From Planktomarina sp. (lineage in GTDB: Bacteria; Pseudomonadota; Alphaproteobacteria; Rhodobacterales; Rhodobacteraceae), in contig JAHDCF010000004.1 of assembly GCA_020630015.1 (NCBI GenBank), forward strand, positions 50,876 through 114,875: a stretch of 64,000 bases of DNA. Reading direction: 5' to 3'. Of this stretch, positions 26,807-37,404 are shown piece by piece. Within the stretch, counting starts at the first letter, position 1. Every line of letters begins with the position of its first letter. Under the pieces are notes generated by a model. That model was not told where the DNA came from. It made no database searches and saw only the letters and a program-made list of their open reading frames with translations. Both the position numbers and the translations under genes were made by a program.

Positions 26807-29497
26807 ATGCTGGGTCTCGGAACAATTGCCAAAAAAGTTTTTGGCACACCAAACGATCGTAAGGTCAAAGCGACCCGTCCAATGGTTGAGAAGATCAACG
26901 CCTTGGAGGCAGAGTTTGAAGCTTTGTCAGATGAAGGATTGATCGAAAAAACGGAAGAGTTTCGCGCACGTGCCTTGAATGGTGAAAGTTTGGACAGCTT
27001 GTTGCCCGAAGCATTTGCCAATTGCCGTGAAGCCGCAAAAAGGGCCCTTGGTCTACGAGCGTTCGATGTGCAGTTGATGGGTGGGATTTTTCTTCATCAA
27101 GGCAATATTTCAGAAATGAAAACCGGTGAAGGGAAAACACTTGTCGCAACCTTCCCCGCTTATCTCAACGCTTTGACCGGAAAAGGTGTTCATGTCGTAA
27201 CCGTCAATGATTATCTGGCCCGACGTGATGCCGAATGGATGGCGAATGTATTTTCCGCGCTTGGCTTAACGACCGGTGTTGTTTACCCACAGCAACCCGA
27301 AGATGAAAAAGCACAAGCATATGCCTGTGACGTAACATACGCCACAAACAACGAGCTTGGTTTTGACTATTTGCGTGACAATATGAAATCCGAATTGTCG
27401 CAAATGCACCAAAGGTACCACAACTTTGCAATCGTGGATGAGGTGGATTCGATTTTGATCGATGAAGCACGTACCCCATTGATCATTTCTGGTCCCGCTC
27501 AGGATCGTTCAGAACTTTACAAAGTTATCGATACAATCATTCCAGACGTTCAAGAAGAGCACTTTACGTTGGATGAAAAAGCCCGAAATGCTACCTTTAC
27601 TGATGAGGGCAATGAATGGCTGGAAGATGTTTTAACTGCCCGAGGCATCCTTCCGGAGGGCCAATCGTTATACGACCCTGAAAGTACAACGATTGTCCAT
27701 CACATTAACCAAGGCCTTCGGGCACACAAACTTTTCACCAAAGATAAAGATTATATCGTCCGTGATGGTGAGGTGGTTTTGATTGATGAATTTACCGGCC
27801 GCATGATGGCCGGCCGCCGTTTGTCAGATGGCTTGCATCAGGCGATTGAAGCAAAGGAAAACTGCGAGATACAGCCTGAAAACGTCACGCTGGCTTCCGT
27901 CACGTTCCAAAATTACTTCCGCTTGTATGACAAGTTAGGTGGAATGACTGGTACAGCGGCGACCGAAGCGGAAGAATTCAACGAAATCTATGGTTTGGGT
28001 GTTGTTGAGGTGCCAACAAATCAACCTGTTGCACGTATTGATGAAGACGATCAGGTTTTCCGCACTGGCCGCGAAAAATATGAAGCTATCGCCGAAGCGA
28101 TCAAAGAAGCCAATACGAAAAACCAGCCTGTTCTGGTTGGGACAACATCGATTGAAAAGTCAGAGTTCCTTTCAAATATGCTGACGCAAGCAGGGATCGA
28201 ACATAATGTTCTGAATGCACGTCAGCATGAACAAGAAGCGCAAATTGTTGCTAACGCAGGGAAATTGGGTGCTGTGACGATTGCCACGAATATGGCTGGT
28301 CGTGGAACAGACATCAAACTGGGTGGGAATGTTGAATTCCAAATTATGGAAGCCATTGCCGCTGATCCCACTGCCGATCCTGAGGAAATTCGCACAAAGA
28401 TCGAAGATCAACATATCGCCGATGAAGAAGCGGTAAAGGCTGCAGGTGGGTTGTATGTTTTAGCAACCGAACGACACGAATCTCGCCGTATTGATAATCA
28501 GTTGCGAGGTCGATCCGGGCGCCAAGGTGATCCAGGTCGCAGTTCGTTCTTTTTGTCACTTGAAGATGATTTAATGCGAATTTTCGGATCAGAACGTTTG
28601 GAGAAAGTTCTGTCCTCATTGGGCATGAAAGAAGGCGAAGCAATTGTTCACCCTTGGGTAAACAAATCACTTGAACGCGCACAAGCCAAAGTCGAAGGGC
28701 GTAACTTTGATATACGAAAGCAGCTTCTAAAATTTGACGATGTGATGAATGATCAGCGTAAGGTGATCTTTTCCCAACGTCGTGAGATAATGGAGGCTGA
28801 AGATCTTTCTGAAATCACGCGTGATATGCGTCATCAAGTAATTGACGATGTGGTTGCCACATATATCCCAGCGAATTCATACGCGGATCAGTGGGATGGA
28901 GAAGGCCTGCATGCAGCAATTATTGAAAAGCTTGGCTTTGAAGCACCCGTTCTGGAATGGGTGAATGCTGAAGGCGAAGATGACGATAGCATTCGTGAAA
29001 AGCTGGAAGAAATGTCGGATGATTTTATGGCGAAAAAAGCTGTGGAATTCGGACCAGAGAATATGCGCGCCATTGAAAAGCAGGTCATTTTGGAATCCAT
29101 CGATGGAAAGTGGCGTGAACATCTTTTGACCTTGGAACACCTTCGATCTGTTGTTGGTTTCCGTGGGTACGCGCAGCGCGACCCGTTGAATGAGTATAAG
29201 TCAGAGTCTTTCCAGCTTTTCGAAGCCTTGCTGGACAGTTTGCGTGAACGTGTCAGCCAAATATTGGGACACATCCGCATGCGGACACCTGAAGAGCAGC
29301 AAGAACTGATGGCCGAAATGATGCGTCAACAAGCGATCATGCAACAACAAGCAGAAGCGGCCGGCGCTGCAGATGTGGCATCAGAAAATGATTTTGATGA
29401 AAATGATCAAAGTACCTGGGGCAATCCAGGTCGTAACGATCTTTGCCCCTGTGGCTCTGGAAAAAAATTCAAACATTGTCATGGTCGCGTGGCATAA
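26807..29497 (+). CDS. secA: Preprotein translocase ATPase SecA
   Basis: Motor that drives Sec-dependent export across the inner membrane, 896 residues. The ATG at 26807 is preceded by AGCGGAG; the GTG at 26801 overlaps that site and is rejected. Key features: Walker [13 protein letters not shown] (about residue 105), DEAD-type [16 protein letters not shown] (about 208-223), motif VI region [20 protein letters not shown], and the C-terminal zinc finger [14 protein letters not shown], which binds SecB and lipid. Length and all domains are normal for alphaproteobacteria. It stands alone in its transcription unit. Confidence 0.98.
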   Translation: MLGLGTIAKKVFGTPNDRKVKATRPMVEKINALEAEFEALSDEGLIEKTEEFRARALNGESLDSLLPEAFANCREAAKRALGLRAFDVQLMGGIFLHQGNISEMKTGEGKTLVATFPAYLNALTGKGVHVVTVNDYLARRDAEWMANVFSALGLTTGVVYPQQPEDEKAQAYACDVTYATNNELGFDYLRDNMKSELSQMHQRYHNFAIVDEVDSILIDEARTPLIISGPAQDRSELYKVIDTIIPDVQEEHFTLDEKARNATFTDEGNEWLEDVLTARGILPEGQSLYDPESTTIVHHINQGLRAHKLFTKDKDYIVRDGEVVLIDEFTGRMMAGRRLSDGLHQAIEAKENCEIQPENVTLASVTFQNYFRLYDKLGGMTGTAATEAEEFNEIYGLGVVEVPTNQPVARIDEDDQVFRTGREKYEAIAEAIKEANTKNQPVLVGTTSIEKSEFLSNMLTQAGIEHNVLNARQHEQEAQIVANAGKLGAVTIATNMAGRGTDIKLGGNVEFQIMEAIAADPTADPEEIRTKIEDQHIADEEAVKAAGGLYVLATERHESRRIDNQLRGRSGRQGDPGRSSFFLSLEDDLMRIFGSERLEKVLSSLGMKEGEAIVHPWVNKSLERAQAKVEGRNFDIRKQLLKFDDVMNDQRKVIFSQRREIMEAEDLSEITRDMRHQVIDDVVATYIPANSYADQWDGEGLHAAIIEKLGFEAPVLEWVNAEGEDDDSIREKLEEMSDDFMAKKAVEFGPENMRAIEKQVILESIDGKWREHLLTLEHLRSVVGFRGYAQRDPLNEYKSESFQLFEALLDSLRERVSQILGHIRMRTPEEQQELMAEMMRQQAIMQQQAEAAGAADVASENDFDENDQSTWGNPGRNDLCPCGSGKKFKHCHGRVA

Positions 29498-29606
29498 GCG
29501 CCACGTGATTTGCGGAATCTGCTGTGTGATACCAGCGTTATTTGCACGTTGAGTTGAAAAAATCGTGTGAACTCTCAAAGGTCGCCCGCAAGAAGTGGGG
29601 GATTTC

Positions 29607-31103
29607 ATGTCCGGATTCGGGCGGATAGTGTTAAGTATTTTAAGTGTATTTTGGTTCGCTTTTGCTGGTTTCGCCTCTGCAAAAGATAATCAAGTGACTC
29701 TGACGCTTATTGATGGGTCTTTCAGCATTGAGGGGAAGCTCGTCAAATTTGACAGTGAGTATTATTCCCTAGAGTCAGACTTAGGGTTGCTGACGATGGC
29801 TGCTGCGACGACCCGATGTTTGGGGGATGCATGCCCAGACCCATTAGAACTGGTGCCGTCTGTCACGATCTCGGTGTCCCCTGATTTGGGTGAACTTCTC
29901 GTTCCTTCATTGATTGAAAGTTTCGCATCAAGCCGGGGATATCGTCTTTCTGCGAAAGCTGCAGAAGAGGGTTCCGTAGATATAGTCCTTTCTTCACCCG
30001 GACTTTTGAGTCCCGTGGCAAATTTCAAGCTCACATTGATGGAGGCAACGGATGGGTTTGGTCGGCTTTCTGATAATTCCACCGATCTGGCCATTTTCAG
30101 ACGCGGCCCGACTTTGTCTGAAGAAGAGATCCTATCCCAAAAAAACCCTTCAGTTTTGCGTTCACAGGTCATTGGTTGGGAAACGCTCAGACTTTATGCC
30201 AACGAAAGCAGTTCTCTTAGTGCCCTAACGGTTCGAGATCTTTTCAAAAAAGCGAAAGGAGAAGACGAAGATGGTGCGTTGGAAGGTTTTATTCTTGATG
30301 GTGATGGCGACAGTTTGATCGCCTTACATCAGGTGTTGGGTCAATCGGTTCCCGTTGCCTTTTCAGAGCGTTCCCGAAGCTCTCAAAACGGGGTCATAAT
30401 GGTGACACCCAATTTGGCTTTACCACCACCTTTAAAGCATATTCCGGTCTCGGCCAGTTGTGGTGCACCAATTGCACGTGATGAAAATTCTTTTGGGGCG
30501 CAACCTTTGCAGGCTCCGATTTACATGTTTCACGCAAATGTCCGATTGCCAAAAATTGCTCGGGATTTCATGCATTATACTCTGTCGTTACCAGCACAGC
30601 GTATTGTTTCGCGATCTGGATACGTAAGCCGCACCCCTTCAGAAGCGCGGTTGGAATCTGAGCAGGGAATTCTGTTGAATGCGGTTTTGAATTCGGGAAG
30701 TGATACAGCCCTTAATGATTTGAAGAAAACTGCCCGAATACTCAGTGGATTTGGAAGGCTTTCGCTAACGTTCCGATATAAGGGAGGAACGCGAGAGTTG
30801 GATGACGTATCAAGATCCAACTTGGATTACCTCGCTAGCCTTCTTCAGCAAGGACGATTCATAAACAGAGATATTTTGTTCGCGGGATTCAGTGATAGCA
30901 AGGGAAACGCACAATCCAATCTTCGACTGTCGCAATCACGGGCGGAAGCATTGCGTGATACAATTTTAAGCATCATGGGCGAGAATGCCCCGAAACAAGG
31001 AAAATTCACGGCTCGCGGATTCGGAGAAGTCTTGCCGATCGCATGCAATGACATCGCTTGGGGACAGCGTGAGAACAGGCGTGTGGAAATTTGGGTTCGC
31101 TAA
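29607..31103 (+). CDS. PstS-like substrate-binding domain fused to an OmpA C-terminal domain
   Basis: A 498-residue secreted envelope protein. The ATG at 29607 follows GTGGGGG; a GTG at 29595 would overlap that site. After a signal peptide (cleavage near FASA) comes an SPOR-free N-terminal part and a periplasmic-binding-protein-like region of the PstS kind (about residues 80-340). The C-terminal OmpA-like peptidoglycan-binding domain follows (about 375-498): FSDSKGNAQSNLRLSQSRAE and the ending WGQRENRRVEIWVR. It may tether a binding module to the wall; phosphate binding is unproven. It ends inside radC (4-base overlap, convergent). Confidence 0.75.
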   Translation: MSGFGRIVLSILSVFWFAFAGFASAKDNQVTLTLIDGSFSIEGKLVKFDSEYYSLESDLGLLTMAAATTRCLGDACPDPLELVPSVTISVSPDLGELLVPSLIESFASSRGYRLSAKAAEEGSVDIVLSSPGLLSPVANFKLTLMEATDGFGRLSDNSTDLAIFRRGPTLSEEEILSQKNPSVLRSQVIGWETLRLYANESSSLSALTVRDLFKKAKGEDEDGALEGFILDGDGDSLIALHQVLGQSVPVAFSERSRSSQNGVIMVTPNLALPPPLKHIPVSASCGAPIARDENSFGAQPLQAPIYMFHANVRLPKIARDFMHYTLSLPAQRIVSRSGYVSRTPSEARLESEQGILLNAVLNSGSDTALNDLKKTARILSGFGRLSLTFRYKGGTRELDDVSRSNLDYLASLLQQGRFINRDILFAGFSDSKGNAQSNLRLSQSRAEALRDTILSIMGENAPKQGKFTARGFGEVLPIACNDIAWGQRENRRVEIWVR

Positions 31104-31846
31104 ATGTATCCGGCTGCCCGCAGGCTCAACTCTTTTGAACCGCCAATTATTATGTGATCGTGCAAGATGATTTCCATTGTTGCTGCCGCACCTTCAATGG
31201 CTTTGGTTACAAAAATATCATCATCTGACGGCGAAGGATCGCCCGAAGGGTGATTGTGGATTAAGATTAAGGCTGCAGCTCCTAATTCTAAGCATCTTTT
31301 CACAATTTCTCGTGGATAGACTTGAACCTGATCTATGGTGCCTTGGCCCTGAACCTCATCTGCGATTAACCTATTCTTCCGATCCAAGAAAAGCACCCTA
31401 CATTGTTCGGTTTGCAAGTTGGCCAATTTTGCACGGCAATACTTTACAACCGCGTCCCAACTAGAGATGAGCGGAAGTTCAATAATGTCGTTCCGAGCAT
31501 GGCGATGAACAACGGCTTCTAAGATTTTGAGTTCCAAAACGACTGACTCACCAACTCCTTTAACCTCAAGAAGTCGATAATCCGGTGCGGCGATGACATT
31601 GTTTAATGTTCCAAAAACAGACAAAAGACGATTTGCCAGCGGTTTTACATCTTGTCTGGGAATTGCGCGGAACAGAACAAGTTCCAAAAGCTCATAGTCC
31701 GGTATGGCATCTGCACCACCTTCGACAAACCGCCGACGCAATCGTTTTCGATGATCTTTAAGATAGCTCGGGACGGTTTCATCATTGTCCGGTGCCAATT
31801 GAACTTCGTCTGGATGAAATAAATTGAGTACAGGGGTCATAGACAT
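31100..31846 (-). CDS. radC: RadC-family JAMM domain protein
   Basis: A 248-residue RadC protein. An N-terminal helix-hairpin-helix-like domain (residues about 30-120, e.g. DYELLELVLFRAIPRQDVKP) is followed by the JAB/MPN+ metalloprotease-like domain. Its zinc-binding motif LIHNHPSGDPSPSDDD is intact. Despite the historic name, a direct DNA-repair role is doubtful and the true reaction is unknown. It is 34 bases downstream of dnaJ on the same strand and may be read through from the heat-shock genes. Confidence 0.92.
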   Translation of the reverse strand: MSMTPVLNLFHPDEVQLAPDNDETVPSYLKDHRKRLRRRFVEGGADAIPDYELLELVLFRAIPRQDVKPLANRLLSVFGTLNNVIAAPDYRLLEVKGVGESVVLELKILEAVVHRHARNDIIELPLISSWDAVVKYCRAKLANLQTEQCRVLFLDRKNRLIADEVQGQGTIDQVQVYPREIVKRCLELGAAALILIHNHPSGDPSPSDDDIFVTKAIEGAAATMEIILHDHIIIGGSKELSLRAAGYI

Positions 31847-31880
31847 TTGTTATGATCCCCTGATTCAAGTTAATGTGAGA

Positions 31881-33032
31881 TTAACTTTTCATCCCATCCC
31901 AGAATCCTTTGACACGGTCAAAGAAACTACTGCTGTTTGGGTTGTTGTCCTGTGACAGTTCTTCAAATTCTTTCAAAAGTTCTTTTTGGCGGTTCGTTAA
32001 GTTAACGGGTGTTTCCACCGCCATTTCAATGAACATGTCTCCTTGGCCAGATCCGCGAAGCGCGGGCATGCCTTTCGAACGCAAACGCATTTGGCGGCCG
32101 GATTGACTACCTGCCGGAATCTTCACTCTGCTGCGACCGCCATCAATTGTGGGAACTTCTATTTCGCCACCAAGCGCCGCAGTCGACATAGAGACAGGGA
32201 CTTGGCAGAATAGATTGACACCGTCACGTTCAAAAATACTGTGATCATTCACCTCAATGAAGATATACAAATCACCTTGAGGGCCACCGCGCATTCCGGC
32301 TTCACCTTCACCTGCCAGACGAATACGTGTTCCCGTTTCGACCCCAGCGGGAATGTTGACTGACAGTGCCCGCTCTTTTTCAATACGACCGGCGCCTCGA
32401 CAGTCACTGCACGGGTTTTTTATAATCTGACCACTGCCTGAACATGTCGGACATGTTCGTTCAACCGTGAAGAAACCTTGCTGCGCGCGCACTTTCCCCA
32501 TGCCTGAACATGTCGGGCATGAAGTTGGTTCACTTCCTGCAGCGGCCCCAATCCCATTGCAGGAACCACAAGAAACGGTTGAAGGAACATTAATGGTCTT
32601 TTGCAAACCTTCGAACGCTTCTTCCAAAGATATTCTTAGGTTATAGCGAAGGTCAGATCCGCGGCTGGCGCGTTGCCCAGCACGACCCCCGCGCTGTCCA
32701 CCCATGAAATCGCCGAACAAATCGTCAAAGACGTCAGAAAACGCACTGGCGAAATCGCCTTGGCCGCCACCAAATCCGCCTGCGCGGCCACCGCCGCCCA
32801 TGCCCCCTTCGAATGCAGCATGACCATAACGATCGTAAGCTGCCTTTTTATCGGCGTCTTTCAGAACGTCATAAGCTTCGTTAGCTTCTTTAAATTGGGA
32901 TTCAGCATCTGGATTGTCTGAATTTCGATCTGGATGCAGCTCTTTTGCTTTGCGACGAAACCCTTTTTTGATTTCATCTGCAGTTGCCCCTTTCGAGACC
33001 CCAAGAACATCATAGTAATCGCGTTTTGACAT
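31881..33032 (-). CDS. dnaJ: Chaperone protein DnaJ
   Basis: Hsp40 co-chaperone that stimulates DnaK ATPase and delivers substrates. The 383-residue class I protein has the J domain with HPD in [10 protein letters not shown] (about residue 33-35), a Gly/Phe-rich linker (about 75-115), and four CxxCxGxG zinc-finger repeats ([32 protein letters not shown]). C-terminal substrate-binding domains follow. Downstream of dnaK on the same strand with an intercistronic hairpin between them. Confidence 0.97.
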   Translation of the reverse strand: MSKRDYYDVLGVSKGATADEIKKGFRRKAKELHPDRNSDNPDAESQFKEANEAYDVLKDADKKAAYDRYGHAAFEGGMGGGGRAGGFGGGQGDFASAFSDVFDDLFGDFMGGQRGGRAGQRASRGSDLRYNLRISLEEAFEGLQKTINVPSTVSCGSCNGIGAAAGSEPTSCPTCSGMGKVRAQQGFFTVERTCPTCSGSGQIIKNPCSDCRGAGRIEKERALSVNIPAGVETGTRIRLAGEGEAGMRGGPQGDLYIFIEVNDHSIFERDGVNLFCQVPVSMSTAALGGEIEVPTIDGGRSRVKIPAGSQSGRQMRLRSKGMPALRGSGQGDMFIEMAVETPVNLTNRQKELLKEFEELSQDNNPNSSSFFDRVKGFWDGMKS

Positions 33033-33059
33033 GGTGATTTCCCCCGAAAAACGGTGGGC

Positions 33060-33085
33060 GTTGCACCCAGAGTTTTGGGTGCAAC
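33060..33085 (-). other. Stem-loop between dnaK and dnaJ
   Basis: GTTGCACCCA (33060-33069) pairs with TGGGTGCAAC (33076-33085) through a six-base loop. Read in the dnaK-to-dnaJ direction it is followed, about 8 bases on, by GTTTTT. It may act as a partial terminator or RNA-processing/stability element that makes dnaK mRNA more abundant than dnaJ mRNA, a common arrangement; the function is inferred. Confidence 0.55.
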
Positions 33086-33105
33086 GACCTTAGTTTCGGT
33101 TCAGA

Positions 33106-35016
33106 TCAATGCTTGTCGCGATCAAGATCTTCGAAGTCGGCATCAACGATGTCTTCATCCGGCTCTGGTCCGTGATCTGCATCGCCGGCATCCGCTGCAT
33201 CTTGGCTGGCCTTATAGATGGCTTCCCCTAGTTTCATTGCAGCCTCTGTTACGTTTTGAACGCCAGACTTGATCTTGTCGGCTGAAGCGCCTTCATCTTC
33301 GAGGTCGTCTTTCAAAGCCGCAATCGCCAGCTCAATCGCTTCGATGGTCGTCGGATCGACTTTGTCACCATGCTCTTCCATCGACTTTTCGGTCGAATGG
33401 ATCAAGCCTTCTGCTTGGTTGCGTGCTTCAACAAGATCGCGACGGTCTTTATCAGCTTCTGCATTTTCTTCAGCGTCTTTGACCATTGCCTCGATATCTT
33501 CATCAGATAAGCCACCTGATGCTTGAATCGTAATTTTTTGTTCTTTGCCCGTGCCCTTATCCGCGGCACCAACAGAAACGATGCCGTTGGCATCAATATC
33601 AAAGGTTACTTCGATCTGTGGCATGCCACGTGGGGCTGGTGGAATGTCTTCCAAGTTAAACTGACCCAAGATCTTGTTATCAGCAGCCATTTCACGTTCA
33701 CCTTGGAACACCCGGATTGTCACGGCATTTTGGTTATCTTCCGCGGTGGAGAAGATTTGTGACTTTTTGGTCGGGATTGTCGTGTTGCGGTCAATCAAAC
33801 GTGTGAACACGCCGCCCAAAGTCTCGATGCCCAGCGACAAAGGTGTGACGTCAAGCAAGACAACGTCTTTCACGTCACCTTGCAGAACCCCGGCTTGGAT
33901 TGCGGCACCCATGGCCACAACCTCGTCTGGATTTACGCCTTTGTTTGGTTCTTTACCGAAAAAGCTTGTAACTTCTTCGATCACCTTTGGCATGCGGGTC
34001 ATACCGCCCACCAAAACAACCTCATCGATATCGCTGGTTGAAAGACCAGCGTCTTTCAATGCCGCTTGGCAAGGCTTCAAAGAGGATTTGATCAGATCAC
34101 CAACCAAGCTTTCCAGTTTGGCACGGGTCAGCTTCACCACCATGTGTAGCGGCGTTCCTGTCTTCGCGTCCATGCTGATGAACGGCTGGTTGATTTCTGT
34201 CTGGCTGGATGACGAAAGTTCGATTTTGGCTTTCTCTGCCGCCTCTTTAAGGCGCTGCAAGGCCATCTTGTCCTTCGTCAGGTCGACGCCGTTTTCTTTT
34301 TTGAATTCGTCGGCAAGGTAATTCACGATACGCATGTCGAAATCTTCACCACCAAGGAACGTATCCCCGTTGGTGGATTTCACTTCGAACAGGCCATCGT
34401 CGATTTCCAAAATGGTTACGTCGAACGTACCACCACCAAGGTCATAAACGGCGATGGTTTGGGTTTCTTTTTTGTCCAGGCCGTATGCCAAAGCAGCCGC
34501 TGTCGGTTCGTTGATGATCCGCAGTACTTCCAAACCAGCGATCTTGCCGGCGTCTTTGGTGGCTTGGCGTTGCGCATCGTTGAAGTATGCGGGTACGGTG
34601 ATAACTGCTTGATCCACTTCCTCACCCAAATAGGATTCAGCAGTCTCTTTCATTTTTTGCAAAATGAAGGCTGAAATTTGGGAAGGTGAATATTTTTCAC
34701 CTTGTGCTTCAACCCATGCATCCCCGTTTCCGCCGTTGATCACGGCGAAGGGCAGGTTTTTCTTATCTTTTTCCAGATGTTTGTCATCCGCGCGGCGACC
34801 GATCAAACGCTTTACACCGAAAATGGTGTTGTCCGGATTTGTCACCGCTTGACGTTTTGCAGGCTGACCAACCAAACGTTCGCTGTCTGTAAAAGCTACG
34901 ATTGAGGGTGTTGTCCGTGCGCCTTCGGCATTTTCAATCACCCGAGGTTGCGAACCATCCATGATGGCAACGCAAGAGTTCGTCGTACCAAGGTCAATCC
35001 CAATTACTTTACCCAT
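33106..35016 (-). CDS. dnaK: Chaperone protein DnaK (Hsp70)
   Basis: ATP-dependent chaperone, 636 residues. The start at 35016 gives the canonical [20 protein letters not shown]; the frame remains open further upstream to 35109 but that extension has no family counterpart. The nucleotide-binding domain has [18 protein letters not shown] and [13 protein letters not shown]. The linker and substrate-binding domain ([20 protein letters not shown]) are normal, and the C-terminal lid ends in an acidic tail ([13 protein letters not shown]) as usual. Probable heat-shock control, see the promoter entry. Confidence 0.98.
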   Translation of the reverse strand: MGKVIGIDLGTTNSCVAIMDGSQPRVIENAEGARTTPSIVAFTDSERLVGQPAKRQAVTNPDNTIFGVKRLIGRRADDKHLEKDKKNLPFAVINGGNGDAWVEAQGEKYSPSQISAFILQKMKETAESYLGEEVDQAVITVPAYFNDAQRQATKDAGKIAGLEVLRIINEPTAAALAYGLDKKETQTIAVYDLGGGTFDVTILEIDDGLFEVKSTNGDTFLGGEDFDMRIVNYLADEFKKENGVDLTKDKMALQRLKEAAEKAKIELSSSSQTEINQPFISMDAKTGTPLHMVVKLTRAKLESLVGDLIKSSLKPCQAALKDAGLSTSDIDEVVLVGGMTRMPKVIEEVTSFFGKEPNKGVNPDEVVAMGAAIQAGVLQGDVKDVVLLDVTPLSLGIETLGGVFTRLIDRNTTIPTKKSQIFSTAEDNQNAVTIRVFQGEREMAADNKILGQFNLEDIPPAPRGMPQIEVTFDIDANGIVSVGAADKGTGKEQKITIQASGGLSDEDIEAMVKDAEENAEADKDRRDLVEARNQAEGLIHSTEKSMEEHGDKVDPTTIEAIELAIAALKDDLEDEGASADKIKSGVQNVTEAAMKLGEAIYKASQDAADAGDADHGPEPDEDIVDADFEDLDRDKH

Positions 35017-35124
35017 TTCTAGCATCCCTTTCTTTGGCGATACCGGGGCGGTTGACCCGCAGTGCGGCACCAATAGCCCCATTTGAAAAATCTGGGGTCG
35101 TTGGGACAACCCCGTTCAGCGCGC

Positions 35125-35153
35125 TATATAGGTGGCCCATATCCACGCTGCAA
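35125..35153 (-). promoter_or_regulatory. Candidate dnaK promoter (RpoH-like)
   Basis: On the minus strand, TTGCAG is followed after 16 bases by CTATAT within CCTATATA. The C-rich -10 (CCTATAT) resembles the alphaproteobacterial heat-shock sigma (RpoH) pattern more than a plain housekeeping -10. It would give a leader of roughly 100 bases before the dnaK ATG. Judged by eye; the -35 is only partly matched. Confidence 0.45.
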
Positions 35154-35179
35154 CCTTCTGAGGGGTTCGAAATTGCGAA

Positions 35180-35812
35180 ATGACTGATTCAAATCAACAG
35201 GTTGAACCAATTCCAGACCAAGTGTTGCGCGGGGTGCACATTTTTAAAGAGTTTGTCGAAAGATCAGAGCAAAATTTGATTGTGGATGATCTTAGAAAAA
35301 TTGCTTTAAATGTCCCCTTTTTCACGCCCTGTACACCTTGGGGAAAACCAATGTCAGTCAAGATGACTTCGGCCGGAAAATTTGGATGGTATGCTGATCA
35401 ATCTGGGTATCGTTACACAACCAAACATCCTAACGGTCAGACTTGGCCAGAAATTCCAAAATCAGTGTTGGAAATTTGGAAAAAACTTCTTCCAAACTCA
35501 CCGCTTCCTGAAAGTTGTTTGATTAATTTCTATCAGGGAAACTCAAAAATGGGTTTGCATCAGGATAAAGACGAAACTGATTTTAGGCACCCTGTTTTAT
35601 CCGTCTCTCTTGGGGATAGCGCACTGTTTCGGGTTGGTAATGTTGAAAGAGGTGGAAATACTGAAAGCGTTTGGTTGGAATCTGGCGACGTCGCAATCTT
35701 AAAAGGGGATGCACGATTGGTTTATCATGGAATTGATCGGATTAAATTAGGGTCAAATGATTTACTGCCAAAATCGGGTCGCATAAACCTTACGCTTCGG
35801 ATTGTTACTTAA
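35180..35812 (+). CDS. alkB: AlkB-type 2-oxoglutarate/Fe(II) DNA repair dioxygenase
   Basis: Removes methyl groups from 1-methyladenine and 3-methylcytosine by oxidation. The 210-residue protein has the full Fe(II) triad: His127 and Asp129 in GLHQDKDE, His183 in VYHGIDR. The 2-oxoglutarate-binding arginines are in GRINLTLRIV. The substrate loop PWGKPMSVKMTSAG matches E. coli AlkB. It starts divergently from dnaK and its 3' end overlaps the opposing SH3 gene by 8 bases. No SOS or Ada box was recognised. Confidence 0.93.
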   Translation: MTDSNQQVEPIPDQVLRGVHIFKEFVERSEQNLIVDDLRKIALNVPFFTPCTPWGKPMSVKMTSAGKFGWYADQSGYRYTTKHPNGQTWPEIPKSVLEIWKKLLPNSPLPESCLINFYQGNSKMGLHQDKDETDFRHPVLSVSLGDSALFRVGNVERGGNTESVWLESGDVAILKGDARLVYHGIDRIKLGSNDLLPKSGRINLTLRIVT

Positions 35813-36479
35813 GACTACAACAACCTGACAATAATAAATCCCCTGTAGGCTGTTCAAAGAAAACCGTCGTGCGCCAGCCAAATTCGAAATCGCTCATCCC
35901 GTCGTTGCAAGTTTGATTTACAAGGATGGCAACAAAATTTTCTGCATGAATTGCGAATTCGTCAGTGCGATTTGCCGAACGAAATGCTTCCCATTTTGAG
36001 ACGCCGAACTTTGAAGACCCCATCAACTGAAAGCGAAAGCCCAGAGGTGAATGCATTTTTGGAACTGAGGTTCCTGCTTTGTTTTCGACTGCAGGTGTCT
36101 GTGTTGATGTGCCGTGTATGGCGAGATTCCAAAAGGGTTCGTTCCCATGGCAAGATTTTATTTTAGGGATATCGCCTTGGTTTTGATCTGGCTGTCTTTG
36201 CAAAAACGCCATTGAAACCCATCCAATTCCTTCCCGAATGTTTACCATGCCCCATCGTTTAGAGCGATTGAGTTTGATGATTTCTATGTCTGTTTCATCA
36301 GGGAAAAATTGACCAATTGTGACGTAGTCACTGGAAGGCCCTGATCGAATATTAAGGACATCGTTCGAAGGAACACCGCTCACATCGAAAAGAGCAGGAA
36401 ATCTTTCTGCAGATGCAATCGCGCCAAAAAAGCAAAACAAAACCAACCAAGCTGTGCGGATCAAGCGCGGGCACTCCAA
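35805..36479 (-). CDS. Exported SH3-domain protein with COG3650-like C-terminal domain
   Basis: A 224-residue predicted periplasmic protein. It has a signal peptide (about residues 1-24), a bacterial SH3 domain (about 32-95) with LNIRSGPSSDYVTIG and WGMVNIREGIGWVS, and a C-terminal domain beginning CHGNEPFWNLAI. The N-E-P-F-W pattern is shared with the COG3650 family of envelope proteins of unknown function. SH3b domains often bind peptidoglycan. Its start lies 19 bases inside the end of the upstream ABC-2 permease gene, so the two are probably co-translated. Confidence 0.72.
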   Translation of the reverse strand: MECPRLIRTAWLVLFCFFGAIASAERFPALFDVSGVPSNDVLNIRSGPSSDYVTIGQFFPDETDIEIIKLNRSKRWGMVNIREGIGWVSMAFLQRQPDQNQGDIPKIKSCHGNEPFWNLAIHGTSTQTPAVENKAGTSVPKMHSPLGFRFQLMGSSKFGVSKWEAFRSANRTDEFAIHAENFVAILVNQTCNDGMSDFEFGWRTTVFFEQPTGDLLLSGCCSLK

Positions 36480-37285
36480 CTTTCTGATGCACGTTTGCGG
36501 GTATAAAATTCACCCATCAGGCCAATAACAATCAGTGCCACCGTGACAATGATCGGATACCAAAATGATGTTTTGTGTGGATTATAATTGATGAAGGTAT
36601 AACCACGGGTTTGATCGATAATGTGGAACAATGGATTCCAACTAAACATCATCAACATGAAATTTGGCATGGAATTTGCAACAAACATTTTGCCCGATGC
36701 AATCATATTCACCCGTTGGTAAATTGTGGATGCAAGACCAACAAAACCCGGGAACCAAGGTTTTGCAGCCAGCAAAACCATTCCAATGGCGACGCCAGAC
36801 AACCAGCCAATCATCACGCAAATCAATGCCATTACGGGCTGATCGATTGTTACTGGCGTCATGATTACGTGATACAAATACAAAACGACGATCAGGGTGA
36901 GAAGTTGTATATAGAGAGCACTGAACGCTGCGGCGGCAATCGCAATCATCGTGTTCATGGGGGCATGTTTCATCATTGCGGATGTGGGGCCCTCAGCACC
37001 GGAAACTTGTCCAACTGTTTTTGTATGAGTCATGAAAACAAAAATTCCGGACATCACATACAGCAGGAAATCACCGCGAATAGCGGCGCCACGAATGCCC
37101 ATGACCTGGAACATCACAAAGAAGGCAACCACGAAAACAACTGTCTGCATCATATTACTGAGCAGGCTCAAGATTGCATTATTGCCTCCGGATTTTCGAA
37201 CAGATCGCACAACTGAATGATATAAAAGTTCAAGAAACGCGACTGTGCGCTGAAATCCAGTTTGCGGTTTTCTGACTTCAAACAT
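36461..37285 (-). CDS. ABC-2 type transporter permease (polysaccharide export-like), no ATPase nearby
   Basis: A 274-residue inner-membrane protein with about six hydrophobic segments. The arrangement fits ABC-2 permeases of the KpsM/Wzm/TagG kind (amphipathic N-terminus, long cytosolic linker, WNPLFHIIDQTRGYTFINYN before the last helix). These move capsular or O-antigen glycans with a separate KpsT/Wzt ATPase; none is present in the window. It diverges from cysQ, with 119 bases between the start codons, beside a glycan-synthesis cluster, which supports a role in polysaccharide export but does not prove it. Confidence 0.75.
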   Translation of the reverse strand: MFEVRKPQTGFQRTVAFLELLYHSVVRSVRKSGGNNAILSLLSNMMQTVVFVVAFFVMFQVMGIRGAAIRGDFLLYVMSGIFVFMTHTKTVGQVSGAEGPTSAMMKHAPMNTMIAIAAAAFSALYIQLLTLIVVLYLYHVIMTPVTIDQPVMALICVMIGWLSGVAIGMVLLAAKPWFPGFVGLASTIYQRVNMIASGKMFVANSMPNFMLMMFSWNPLFHIIDQTRGYTFINYNPHKTSFWYPIIVTVALIVIGLMGEFYTRKRASESWSARA

Positions 37286-37404
37286 GAAACACCTGATAAT
37301 GCTGCTTTACTGAGAGGGTCATTTTTTTTGTAGTTCCCCCTGCACTGGCAGGTTAAACCTCATGTATAAGAAAAGCAATTCGAGCAAACATAAGGTTAAG
37401 AGGC

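Noticed and set aside
29488..29505. CGTGGC / GCCACG stem at the secA stop codon
   Set aside because: Short stem, no T-run following (TGATTTG), so not supported as an intrinsic terminator.
31867..31887. AAGTTAAT / ATTAACTT hairpin at the dnaJ stop codon
   Set aside because: Eight A/T-rich base pairs overlapping the stop, no T-run afterwards; too weak to call a terminator of the dnaK-dnaJ unit.
36575..37216. A 213-codon plus-strand frame opposite the ABC-2 permease
   Set aside because: His/Asn/Cys-rich composition typical of an antisense shadow of hydrophobic codons.
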